From: G963663735 sp963663735
Lineage (GTDB): Bacteria > Acidobacteriota > UBA6911 > RPQK01 > JAPXNP01
Length of the DNA stretch: 64,000 nt
Direction: 5' to 3'
Assembly (NCBI GenBank): GCA_963663735.2
Contig: CAXXHN010000001.1
Coordinates: forward strand, 1,860,001-1,924,000
Shown: one piece after another, positions 40,569-49,249 of the stretch
How positions within the stretch are numbered: position 1 is the stretch's first letter
Layout of the letters: each line of letters opens with the position of its first letter
Position numbers and translations under genes: made by a program
The notes under the pieces: model-generated
The model's database searches: none
What the model was told of the DNA's origin: nothing
What the model saw: the letters and a program-made list of their open reading frames with translations, nothing else

Positions 40569-42974
40569 TCAATTTTTTTGCAATTTTTTCGCCAGCCGTT
40601 TATACATCAGGTTGTAGAACATTTCCAGGTAGCGATTATTTTCCTGCCGTTCACTGCGGGTTATGAATCTCCAGAAACCGTAAATGCGCGACAGTGTCAT
40701 CAGCCGCTTGGCGTAGAGTCTCCAGGTGTAGCGCTCTTCAACCCTGTCTATGGAGTTTTGGGATATGGTTTCCCAATAACCGGGTTCATTTCGACATCGT
40801 TCGAAAAAGGCGGATATTTTTTCCGCCGATTTTTCTCCCTGGTTAGGGTTTATGTGGAATCCGGATTTCCCATCCTGGATTATTTCCAGCGGGCCGCCAT
40901 AACATGTCGCGAATACTGGAAGTCCTGATGACATGGCTTCGACAACAGTCAGCCCAAATGCTTCAAAAAGAGCAGGCTGAGCAAAAGCTCCTTTAGTGTC
41001 TGCGACAATGCGGTAGAGTTCTCCCACGAAGTTTTTATCAGGCAAAAACTCAACCCAGCGGATTTGGTCATCAAGCTGATACTGGTCCATCAGTTCGTGC
41101 AGCCTGTTGATCTGGAGTTTTTCTTCTTCATCCTGGGATTTATTGACGTCTATAAACCCTCCGGCCACCAGGAGGTTAGCCCGTTCGCGCAGCTCTTTGC
41201 TCTGTCCGTACCACTCCACCAGCCCTGTAATGTTCTTGATCCTGTCGAACCTGGCCATGGTAAAGAGAAGAGGTTTATCTTTGTCTTTAAGACAGCCCCG
41301 CGAATTGTCAGCAGGTTCCCCAAATATCAGTTTATTGATCTCATCCGAAAGGTCGGTCAACCTTCGGTCCTGATCTCTGCAGGAAAAGAAGGCGCCGTCG
41401 TCGGCTCCGGGGGAAACAATGTTGAACTTGGGGTCAAAGATATCCACTCCATTGATGACCCGGTACAAATCGGGCATTGTAAAAGCGCTGTAGGATTCAT
41501 ATTGCCCGGCGCTGCTGTTGGTTCCGGCGATTTCCTGGTAGGTACTGGTGATGATGAAATCCGCGGAGTTCATGGCCAGCAGGTCTGCCGTGAACTGAAT
41601 GGAAAAATGGTATTGGGAGTCCATTTTTTTCCAGTACAGGTCGGAATAAAGGTACTTGGATTTTTCCAGGGCATGGGCAATGATGCACTGGGTGACTCCA
41701 ATGCGTTGAGCGAGCATATAGGCAACTATATTGCCGTCTGAGTAGTTGCCGATCACCAGATCCGGTTTAGTGCCCATTTTCCGGATGATTTCCCGCTCAG
41801 CTTCCAGTGAAAATCTTTCCAGGTAGGGCCAGACTTCAAACCTTGAAATCCATTGGGGGACAACATCACCAGAAGGCTCACGGAAAGGCACCCGTAGTAT
41901 TTTGGCGTTGCGTGTGCCGGCGACCGGTTCCATCGGTTGATTACAGGTAGTGCCCTGAGATTCAGGGATCAGCCTGGTAACAATCAGGATTTCCGGATTG
42001 ATATCAAGTCCCTGCTCCTCAATCTGGAGGGTCATCTCTTTTTCCAGGGCACGGACCTGATTCAGGATATAAACAACTTGCCCTCCGGTATCAGGCTTCC
42101 CCAGTACATGAGATTGTCCTAAAAAGCCATGGGGAGACATGATCACGAGCCGGAAGATCATTGGAACCCTTGCCAGAAATCTTTCAAGTAAACCTGGGTC
42201 AGGAGCTTCGAGTATGTCTGATAAAAGCTGCAGTGAGTCCATTACTCTCTCAGCGGTTTTTCCCCAGCCAGGAAGGAATCCCAGGTTCTGGAGCTGGCTT
42301 GAAAACTCATTCCATTCGGAATCAAGATCATATTTGTCCAACTCTTTCATTGCTCCACGTAATGCTTCCCGCAGGGTGGAGACATCGTCGATTCGCTTGG
42401 ACAACATCAGCGGCTGCCCATTGAAATGGTGGAGACGGAGGAACTGAAGGAGCTTCTCAAAACCCTCTTTCTGCTGGGAAAACATTCGGCCTGAAAGTGC
42501 CCTGTTAAGGAATTCAACACCCCGGCCAATGGATCGGGTTTCCCGCATCCTGGGGAATTCACGGACAAAGGGTTCGAAATCCAGCTCCAACAGGCTTTCA
42601 TCGGGAGCGCGAGTGGGTTCGACGATGGATTCCTTGAACATCAGGAACTCCGCCACACTGATCTCTTCCATGAAAATGTCTTCCATATGAAACCTGATGT
42701 AATGCCAGTGAGAAGGATCTCTACGAACGGCAAAACAGACAAAAGGGAATCGAATAGAGCATTCTTCGACTGAAAGAATCATTTGCTCAAATGCAGATTC
42801 TTTTAATGATTTCCCAGATTCTTTTCCGGTAATGTCTTCAAAAATGTCCACAACGTCACTGCTCGGAAGAAATGGCTTATCCAGGTTTTTAAAGCCGTGG
42901 AAAAACAGGTAAACTGCTTTTCTGTTTTCTTCGAGTATAGTTTGAATCTTCTCCGGAAAATTGGTGATCTTCAT
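40569..42974 (-). CDS. Sucrose synthase
   Basis: 801 residues, the usual length. The N-terminal regulatory region is followed by two GT-B halves with DTGGQVVYILNQVRAL (about 288), HALEKSKYLYSDLYW and the nucleotide-site EAFGLTVVEAMSSGLPVF (about 690). It makes sucrose and UDP or ADP reversibly from fructose and NDP-glucose. Its start overlaps the sucrose-phosphate synthase stop by four bases (ATGA), so they are coupled. With the neighbour it makes a complete synthesis and recycling set. Confidence 0.93.
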   Translation of the reverse strand: MKITNFPEKIQTILEENRKAVYLFFHGFKNLDKPFLPSSDVVDIFEDITGKESGKSLKESAFEQMILSVEECSIRFPFVCFAVRRDPSHWHYIRFHMEDIFMEEISVAEFLMFKESIVEPTRAPDESLLELDFEPFVREFPRMRETRSIGRGVEFLNRALSGRMFSQQKEGFEKLLQFLRLHHFNGQPLMLSKRIDDVSTLREALRGAMKELDKYDLDSEWNEFSSQLQNLGFLPGWGKTAERVMDSLQLLSDILEAPDPGLLERFLARVPMIFRLVIMSPHGFLGQSHVLGKPDTGGQVVYILNQVRALEKEMTLQIEEQGLDINPEILIVTRLIPESQGTTCNQPMEPVAGTRNAKILRVPFREPSGDVVPQWISRFEVWPYLERFSLEAEREIIRKMGTKPDLVIGNYSDGNIVAYMLAQRIGVTQCIIAHALEKSKYLYSDLYWKKMDSQYHFSIQFTADLLAMNSADFIITSTYQEIAGTNSSAGQYESYSAFTMPDLYRVINGVDIFDPKFNIVSPGADDGAFFSCRDQDRRLTDLSDEINKLIFGEPADNSRGCLKDKDKPLLFTMARFDRIKNITGLVEWYGQSKELRERANLLVAGGFIDVNKSQDEEEKLQINRLHELMDQYQLDDQIRWVEFLPDKNFVGELYRIVADTKGAFAQPALFEAFGLTVVEAMSSGLPVFATCYGGPLEIIQDGKSGFHINPNQGEKSAEKISAFFERCRNEPGYWETISQNSIDRVEERYTWRLYAKRLMTLSRIYGFWRFITRSERQENNRYLEMFYNLMYKRLAKKLQKN

Positions 42975-45136
42975 GCGGGCTTCGAGTTCCTTTCCTCGTT
43001 AAAAAAATCATAGTGCCGGGCACCTTCAATAATACCTCCCGCATAGAAATTTTCTGCGAAGTACACGTTGGGGAGGTCCTTGAGCATTTCCAGTTCGTGG
43101 CTGCGGTTTCCGACAGCGACACCAAGGGTGCTGACACGGAGCATTTCCTCATCATTTCCGGAATCTCCGGCTACCAGTATGTTTTCCATAGGCAGTTTCC
43201 ATTTCATTGCCAAGTACCTGATGGCGTGGCCTTTAGAGGCGCGAAGGGGGAGGATATCCAGGAATTGATCATGGGAATATATAACCTGCACCGCAAGTTT
43301 GTTCCGCCGAAGCTGGTTGACAACATCCTGCTTGGTAATCCCGGTCTCAGGATCAAGGAAGTAGCTGATTTTGTGGGGGCGCTGTGTATTTTCTGGCTGG
43401 AGTTCAAACCCCTTCTGTTCTCCCAGTACCTTTCGGATACGATCTGGTGCCCAGCGGTAATTAATATGCCTGCTGTATTCATGGTCTTGTACAGGGGGGA
43501 TTCCGTAATAGATTTCCGAACCAACAGAGGTGACCATGATGTTGGGGATTAAAACGTTCCATTCCCTGAGTACCTGGGTGGCGCTGGCCAGTGTGCGTCC
43601 GGTGGCGATTCCGAAACCGATGCTCCCCTCGTGCTCCTTTAACAAGCTCATCAGTTCTTCAAGGCTTTCCTGGTCACCGAATAATGTCCCGTCAAGGTCG
43701 GTGAGCAGTAGTTTTTTAATTGTTGGAAGCTTGCTTCGGATCATTTTTCCAGAGGTTTTTTTCCTCCAGTTATGCATTACCGACTTTATGGAGTTAACGT
43801 ACATCCTGGAATGCCCACTCCATGTATATTGTTTTGCTGACAGGCGCGCTCCGTTTTTAGACCATGTTGTCCAACGTTTTTTGTCAGTCAGGACTTCAAT
43901 CAGGCTGCTGGTGATCTCCTTTTTGTCCAGAGGGTCCACAAGCAGGCCGTTTTTGCATTTTTCCAGGATTTCACTGGGGCCACCGTCCCGGGTTGCTACC
44001 ATGGGAAGGCCGCTTGCGGCTGCTTCAAGGATAGTCAACCCGAACGGCTCGGTCAGGGCCGGATTCACAAAAACACCTCTGCTTCTGGCAGCAAGCCGAT
44101 AAATATCAGGGACATCCTCAGGGCTATGGGTCTTGGGATAGGCGATTTTGCCATAGAGATCGTAGTCATCAATAGCAAACAGCAGCTGGCCCAGGACATT
44201 TCCTGCTCCCTTTTCCAGATTATGGATTTTGTCGCGGTTACCAAGAATTAAAACAAGGTTAGCCAGATCCTGTAGTTCATGGCTTTCACCAAAGGCTTCG
44301 ACCAGGGTGCCTACGTTTTTACGTTCATCCGGCCGGGACAGAGCCAGGATCATCGGTTTTTCAGGTTTTTCCAGGAATCTGGCAATTTCCCTGTAAACAG
44401 GCGGCCTGGGCCCCAGCCTTCTCGGGGGCGAGAAATCACTTAACAGTACACCTGGAGGTATAACTTTAGTCAGGGATTTTTTGTAATTGGCATAGACCGC
44501 GTATTGCTTCAGGTGTTCCTGTTTTGTACTGGTTATAACCAGCTGTGCTGAATCGAGGGCGACCTCTTCTGCTTCAATACGTTTCCCAATCTGGTATTTC
44601 CTTTCCAGTTGTTCACTGGTATAGCCCTGTTCCAGTAAGCGTTCTTTTTTGGTCCTGCCCAGGGAATGCCCAGTAAAAATCATTGGAATACCGAGGATGG
44701 CCGCAAGCCTGCTGGCAATCAGTCCGGCGTCGGCATAGTGTCCATGTATGACGTCAGGAACTTGTTCGGAATGGTTGAAGTAGGAAAGCATGTTATCAGT
44801 GAAAAGTTCAATGTAAGGCCAGAGTTTTTCTTTGCGCAGGTAGCGCCGGGGGCCGCAGGGGATTCTGACCAGGAAGGACCTTTCTTCCAGCTGTTCCAGG
44901 GGTTCAGAGTATCTGGGGTCAACCCGTCTGTCGAAAATCTGTCGAGTGAAAAGGTCCACTCTTCCAACCTCCGGGATTTTTGACAGGTTTTTGGCAAGGT
45001 CTACAACATACTTGGTCTGTCCGCCAGTATCAGCGTCCCTGCCTAATTCTATCTCCGTACCAGTTACCAGTCCATGCAGGCTGATCATGGCGATATAAAG
45101 ACTTTTTGTATCATTTTTTTGTTCCGGGCTGCTCAT
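42971..45136 (-). CDS. Sucrose-phosphate synthase with fused phosphatase domain
   Basis: 721 residues. A GT4 domain (about 1-460) has GRDADTGGQTKYVVDLAKNL, HGHYADAG, HSLGRTKKERLL and PFGLTILEAAASGLPMV. A HAD domain of sucrose-phosphatase type (about 480-715) has the nucleophile pair in LLTDLDGTLFGD and VAGDSGNDEEML near the end. The enzyme joins UDP-glucose and fructose-6-phosphate and the HAD half can remove the phosphate. It lies 3 bases after fructokinase. Makes sucrose as a compatible solute. Confidence 0.93.
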   Translation of the reverse strand: MSSPEQKNDTKSLYIAMISLHGLVTGTEIELGRDADTGGQTKYVVDLAKNLSKIPEVGRVDLFTRQIFDRRVDPRYSEPLEQLEERSFLVRIPCGPRRYLRKEKLWPYIELFTDNMLSYFNHSEQVPDVIHGHYADAGLIASRLAAILGIPMIFTGHSLGRTKKERLLEQGYTSEQLERKYQIGKRIEAEEVALDSAQLVITSTKQEHLKQYAVYANYKKSLTKVIPPGVLLSDFSPPRRLGPRPPVYREIARFLEKPEKPMILALSRPDERKNVGTLVEAFGESHELQDLANLVLILGNRDKIHNLEKGAGNVLGQLLFAIDDYDLYGKIAYPKTHSPEDVPDIYRLAARSRGVFVNPALTEPFGLTILEAAASGLPMVATRDGGPSEILEKCKNGLLVDPLDKKEITSSLIEVLTDKKRWTTWSKNGARLSAKQYTWSGHSRMYVNSIKSVMHNWRKKTSGKMIRSKLPTIKKLLLTDLDGTLFGDQESLEELMSLLKEHEGSIGFGIATGRTLASATQVLREWNVLIPNIMVTSVGSEIYYGIPPVQDHEYSRHINYRWAPDRIRKVLGEQKGFELQPENTQRPHKISYFLDPETGITKQDVVNQLRRNKLAVQVIYSHDQFLDILPLRASKGHAIRYLAMKWKLPMENILVAGDSGNDEEMLRVSTLGVAVGNRSHELEMLKDLPNVYFAENFYAGGIIEGARHYDFFNEERNSKPA

Positions 45137-45139
45137 AGG

Positions 45140-46066
45140 TCAGTCTCCCGTGTTTTCCCACTGTTCCAAGCGATCTGTATAAAGCTCTTTATTGTTAGTT
45201 GTCGCACCCTGGATTTTGCAGATGTCAGCGGCGAACTCCACGGCGCGGGCGAGGATCAGATCAGGACTCCAATCGGAGATTATCCCGTAAATGACCAGGG
45301 CACTGAACGCGTCTCCCGCGCCGACTGTGTCTACCAGGCGGTCAATAGCTGGCGGCTTCTGTCGCAGTGTGCCGAAGCCTCCTGAAGTTATCTCCGCCCC
45401 CTCTTCTCCCCTTGTTGTTATCACCCATTCCGCATCATTGGCCGTCAACAGGTTTATTGCGGATCGGGAGGGGCCGGAAGTGGGTTTACCCAATAGTTGC
45501 AGTTCCAATTGATTCAACTTGATCCATGATGCTCCGGAGAGGAGTTCTTCCAGTTGTTCCTGTTTCCAATAGGGAGGACGAAGGTTCACGTCGATAAATA
45601 CAGGCGCATATTCCTTCTTTCTGATCGAGGCCAGCGTCTGCCTTGATATTTGGCTCCTGGCCGCCAGGCTTCCGTGATAAAGAATTGACAACGATTGAGA
45701 TTCGATGGCCTCAAGCGCGGGCCCGGACCGGATAAAGTCCCAGGCACTGTTCTGCACAACGTCGTAGGAAGGGTCCCCCTGGTTCATGATCACCTTGACG
45801 ATTCCAGTGGGATGCTCAGTGTCTACCTGTATTCCGGAGGTTACCATCCCCCAGTGAGACATTCGTTCCAGTATGTTCGCTCCCAGATCGTCGTCACCCA
45901 CGGCGCTGATCATCAGCGGCTGGGCCCCGAATCCCTGCAGGTGCCAGGCTACGTTGAAAGGAGCCCCACCAAGGACTTGGTTGCCGTCCGAAAATATGTC
46001 AAACAGCACTTCTCCGAAAATAACAGGGATAATTTTTTTATCACGTATTGTTTTTTGTTTTTTCAT
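45140..46066 (-). CDS. PfkB-family fructokinase
   Basis: 308 residues with the PfkB pattern: VLGGAPFNVAWHLQGFGA near the start and the anion-hole motif DTVGAGDAFSALV near 255. Gene context with sucrose synthase and sucrose-phosphate synthase makes fructose the likely substrate: it returns fructose from sucrose cleavage to fructose-6-phosphate. The start at 46066 (MKKQKT) is chosen; an upstream reading from 46087 is possible. First gene of the operon. Confidence 0.88.
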   Translation of the reverse strand: MKKQKTIRDKKIIPVIFGEVLFDIFSDGNQVLGGAPFNVAWHLQGFGAQPLMISAVGDDDLGANILERMSHWGMVTSGIQVDTEHPTGIVKVIMNQGDPSYDVVQNSAWDFIRSGPALEAIESQSLSILYHGSLAARSQISRQTLASIRKKEYAPVFIDVNLRPPYWKQEQLEELLSGASWIKLNQLELQLLGKPTSGPSRSAINLLTANDAEWVITTRGEEGAEITSGGFGTLRQKPPAIDRLVDTVGAGDAFSALVIYGIISDWSPDLILARAVEFAADICKIQGATTNNKELYTDRLEQWENTGD

Positions 46067-46490
46067 GTTTTTTCTACCAGGAATCACTGGGATCAGGGGA
46101 TTTTCCTTTTCAAATTTGTCAGATCAAGACAGTCCTGTTTTTCCCATAACCAATCCAACACAGTTGGAATTATTTTACATGTGCCTGAACGAAATGAATC
46201 CTGTCAGGAGCAGGCATATTCTGTATGTTGAAAAACGGAGGTTGGGTAAGGTCGTCCGAAGATTTTGTGGAGAGATGTTAAAGACATCAGTGATGTTTAT
46301 CTCCCGACAGCAAGTCCAACCTGGGCAAAACAAATCCCTGGAACTGACAGGTTGTTACCTTTAAACCTTAACACAGCCGGATAGAGGTTACAAGGGCAGG
46401 CACGGGGCAGAGAGAAGAGGAGAAACCCTCCCCCGGGGCAGGCAGCCTGGGGGAGGGGAAAATTATCAGCCTGTTGATGCGGAGAAATGT
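46067..46490. other. Intergenic region between sucrose operon and fusion enzyme gene
   Basis: About 420 bases. It carries a terminator (46426-46457) for the upstream minus-strand gene and must hold the promoter of the sucrose operon, but no convincing -35/-10 pair was found. Confidence 0.5.
46426..46457 (-). terminator. Intrinsic terminator of the methyltransferase/ATP-grasp gene
   Basis: CCCTCCCCC and GGGGGAGGG form a 9-bp stem. On the minus strand the stem is followed by TTTCTCC. It lies 34 bases after the stop at 46491 and separates that gene from the sucrose operon. Confidence 0.7.
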
Positions 46491-48413
46491 TTATTCCTTC
46501 TCCAGGACAACTGGCTGGGGTATCCGGCTTTTACAGGCTTCCAGGATATTCTCAAGCATGTTGGCGTAGGAGAGGCCCTGCAGTTTAGCCATTTTTGCCA
46601 GGTGCCCGTCCCAGCACCATCCGGGATTGGGATTGACTTCCAGCAGCCGCGGTGTCCCATTCTTATCAAGCCTCCAGTCAAAGCGGGCGTAGTCACGGCA
46701 GTCCAGGCGTTCGAACAGCTTGAGACAGCTGGCTCCCAGAAATCTTTCAACATCTTCGGAAAGGTTGGCCGGAATAGATGTAATCTTCCAGTAAGGTGAA
46801 TCCGGATCCCACTTGGCTTCATAACCGCATATTCTGGGCAGTTCTTCAGGCAAAGAAGAATAGTCTTCTTCAATAATGGGAAGGATGGTATAGGAAGCCG
46901 GGGGATTTCCGATAATGCCTACGCTGATATCCTTTCCAGACAGGAACTCTTCAACTAAAATCGGGTTGTTATAACCAAATTTTTCCCTGATGTTAATGAT
47001 TGCACTCTTCAGCGACTGCAAATCATAGCAGACACTGTTTTGAGTGATACCAAAACTGGAGTCTCCGCAGTTTGGCTTTACTATGACCGGAAAGGAAAGG
47101 GTGAACTCAACAAACTGGATATCCTCCGGTTTTATCACGAAAGCACCTGGTACCGGGATGTCCAGTTCCTGTGCTATGCCGCGTGTCAGGGATTTATCAT
47201 AACAGTAGGAGAGGCACTGGGGAGTACCTCCTGAGTAGTGAAACTGGAGAATTTCCAGAAGGGCGGCGACATGCAGTTCCTTGGACGCCTCATTGTTGAA
47301 TCCTTCATCGCAAAGGTTCAAGACATAGTTGCACTTGTTTGACACCTTCTGCAGGTCTTTGATCAGGGTGTCGTGTTCATTCAAATATATAAACTTGTAC
47401 CCTGAAAGCTCAGAAAGCGCTTTTTTCAACTCATTAATAGTATGATAATCATCGTCATCGAAACTCGCGTCCGGTTTGACCAGATCCATTTTTCCCGGAT
47501 CTCCCATTAAAACCAGTACCGTGTCTTTCACTTTCTGGGGTTTTTTAACCGGAGTCCATTCTTTATGAGCCACAGCAGTAACAACTATTCGTTCTGCCAT
47601 CATGCCCAGGTCCTGGTTACGTTTTGATTCGGATGTAACCTTGGAGTAATTACAGTAATGGTGGAAGCCTGCCCTGATCAGCAGATTTTTCAGGTCATCA
47701 TTGGAGTAGAGGCGTTCCGCGTAGAACTGGTCTGCAAGTACACCTTTATGCACATGGGTTATCACTTCCCTTGAAACCAGCCTCTCCCTGTTTTCAGAGA
47801 GTGACCTTTCGCGGCAGACAAAGTAGTTCTTGTCAATCCACTCCCAGCTGCGGGCCTGAAAATTTTTCTGCATGTAGTTGCCGTCGGTAATATCGATTAA
47901 CAGTTTGCCTTCCGGTTTCAATACCCTCATGACTTCCCTGAGAACTCTCATGTCATCTTCAACCGATTCGAAATACCCGAAGCTGTTCCCGGCAATTATT
48001 ACAGCGTCAAAGCTGTCAGTCTGTAGGGTCAGTTTCCTGGCATCACCCTCCTTGAAAGTGACATTCAGCCCGCTTGCCCTGCTGATTTTTCTGGCCCTGT
48101 CAATCAGGTAATGCGACCGGTCAAAACCAATGACATTGCTATAACCCCGTTTCGCAATCTCCAAAGAATGGCGTCCCTGCCCACAGCAGAGATCAAGGAT
48201 TCTGCTGTCCACCGGGATTTCAAGGGCCGCGAGAAAAATGTCCACCTCATTCCTGGTAATATCATCATCCTTTACAACATCTCCATCGGTCCGTAGATAA
48301 TTGGCATTGAAAAGATGACGCCACCAGTCAGCTTTGACATAGCTTTCCAGGTTGTCAACCGGGCCCAGAACCTCGATTAATTTTTTATTTTCAATTTTTG
48401 GGTTTTTTGACAT
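46491..48413 (-). CDS. Fusion of SAM methyltransferase and ATP-grasp (D-Ala-D-Ala ligase-like) enzyme
   Basis: 640 residues. Residues 1-280 form a class I methyltransferase with motif I ILDLCCGQGRHSLEIAKRG and an acidic loop (FKEGDARKLTL, AVIIAGNSFGYF). Residues about 295-640 form an ATP-grasp fold: LVLMGDPG, a dinucleotide-like loop PVIVKPNCGDSSFGI, ILVEEFLSGKDISV and the metal site RLLEVNPNPGW. The ATP-grasp half resembles D-Ala-D-Ala ligase relatives, which join a carboxylate to an amine. The fusion suggests a two-step modification of one substrate, such as a small peptide-like compound. Product unknown; no biosynthetic partners are clear nearby. Confidence 0.85.
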   Translation of the reverse strand: MSKNPKIENKKLIEVLGPVDNLESYVKADWWRHLFNANYLRTDGDVVKDDDITRNEVDIFLAALEIPVDSRILDLCCGQGRHSLEIAKRGYSNVIGFDRSHYLIDRARKISRASGLNVTFKEGDARKLTLQTDSFDAVIIAGNSFGYFESVEDDMRVLREVMRVLKPEGKLLIDITDGNYMQKNFQARSWEWIDKNYFVCRERSLSENRERLVSREVITHVHKGVLADQFYAERLYSNDDLKNLLIRAGFHHYCNYSKVTSESKRNQDLGMMAERIVVTAVAHKEWTPVKKPQKVKDTVLVLMGDPGKMDLVKPDASFDDDDYHTINELKKALSELSGYKFIYLNEHDTLIKDLQKVSNKCNYVLNLCDEGFNNEASKELHVAALLEILQFHYSGGTPQCLSYCYDKSLTRGIAQELDIPVPGAFVIKPEDIQFVEFTLSFPVIVKPNCGDSSFGITQNSVCYDLQSLKSAIINIREKFGYNNPILVEEFLSGKDISVGIIGNPPASYTILPIIEEDYSSLPEELPRICGYEAKWDPDSPYWKITSIPANLSEDVERFLGASCLKLFERLDCRDYARFDWRLDKNGTPRLLEVNPNPGWCWDGHLAKMAKLQGLSYANMLENILEACKSRIPQPVVLEKE

Positions 48414-48779
48414 CGTTTTTCCTGTATTAGAAGGTTTGAGTCTTGATCCATAATAGCCGGATAAATACTTATTTTTAGGATAGTTACATCCGACTGAAAT
48501 TAATAAAAAGAGCTGTGGATATAGTATCCTGAACTGTTGTTATTCTTGTTTGCGCAGATTATCGCTCTCAGGCGCCTTAAGTACAAGAATTTACCGGTTT
48601 TAATCCTGAAAAAGATTTGCGGTTTTCACAGTCGGATAACAGTCGGCCTTGGCGGGTTTTACAAAGCAAGCGGTTCGGAGATTATCAAGGGCTGAAAAAT
48701 ACTTCTACAACCCCTTGGGCATTACCAATCAGGTCAGCTATTCCTTGGGTGCCTCACCTGGTTATCAGGCAGGGAGAAT
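48414..48779. other. Intergenic region
   Basis: 366 bases between two minus-strand genes; no gene, repeat or convincing promoter was seen. Confidence 0.5.
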
Positions 48780-49115
48780 CTATAAATTGATTCTTAATCC
48801 ATCCAGGCGTCGTTTCACGTCAGGTGCCATATTGAATACCATTTCCAGTTTTTCGCAGGAGTAGTCGTCGCAAAATGCGCAGTTGGCAATGTCCTGTTCT
48901 TTGCAGCAACTTCTTATTTCACATACCTTGCAGTGGCTGAAAATATTATCCCCGCCGGAAATGCAGCCTTCACAATTAATATCGGCCGGGTTAATGCTGA
49001 CGTTAAACTGCTTTGACCACAGTTGCGCTACTTCCGCTCTTTTTTCATCATCGTTTTTTTGGGTTGCCTGGAATGCTCCACACTCAAGGCAATTAATTCC
49101 ACAGTACGCAATCAT
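48780..49115 (-). CDS. DUF3795 cysteine-rich protein
   Basis: 111 residues. It matches the DUF3795 pattern: YCGINCLECGAF at the start, CEGCISGG, CKVCEIRSCC, CAFCDDYSCEKL. Ten or more cysteines suggest metal or cluster binding. Common in anaerobes; function unknown. Confidence 0.85.
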   Translation of the reverse strand: MIAYCGINCLECGAFQATQKNDDEKRAEVAQLWSKQFNVSINPADINCEGCISGGDNIFSHCKVCEIRSCCKEQDIANCAFCDDYSCEKLEMVFNMAPDVKRRLDGLRINL

Positions 49116-49148
49116 CTTATTCCTCCTCTCCTGTCATGCAAGGATCGT

Positions 49149-49177
49149 CCGCCCCCGCAAACAACAGGGGCGGTTTT
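49149..49177. terminator. Hairpin terminator between DegT-like and DUF3795 genes
   Basis: CCGCCCC and GGGGCGG enclose 11 bases, followed by TTTT on the plus strand. The genes around read on the minus strand, where no T-run follows, so direction is unclear. Confidence 0.45.
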
Positions 49178-49249
49178 CATATTCACCTTCAATACAGGCA
49201 CCCGTTCCGGCACCTCCTCCAGGGAAGCAAGTCCGGTCAGAAACTGAAC

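Noticed and set aside
41064..41741. Long plus-strand frame opposite sucrose synthase
   Set aside because: It lies within a well conserved gene on the other strand and shows no family pattern.
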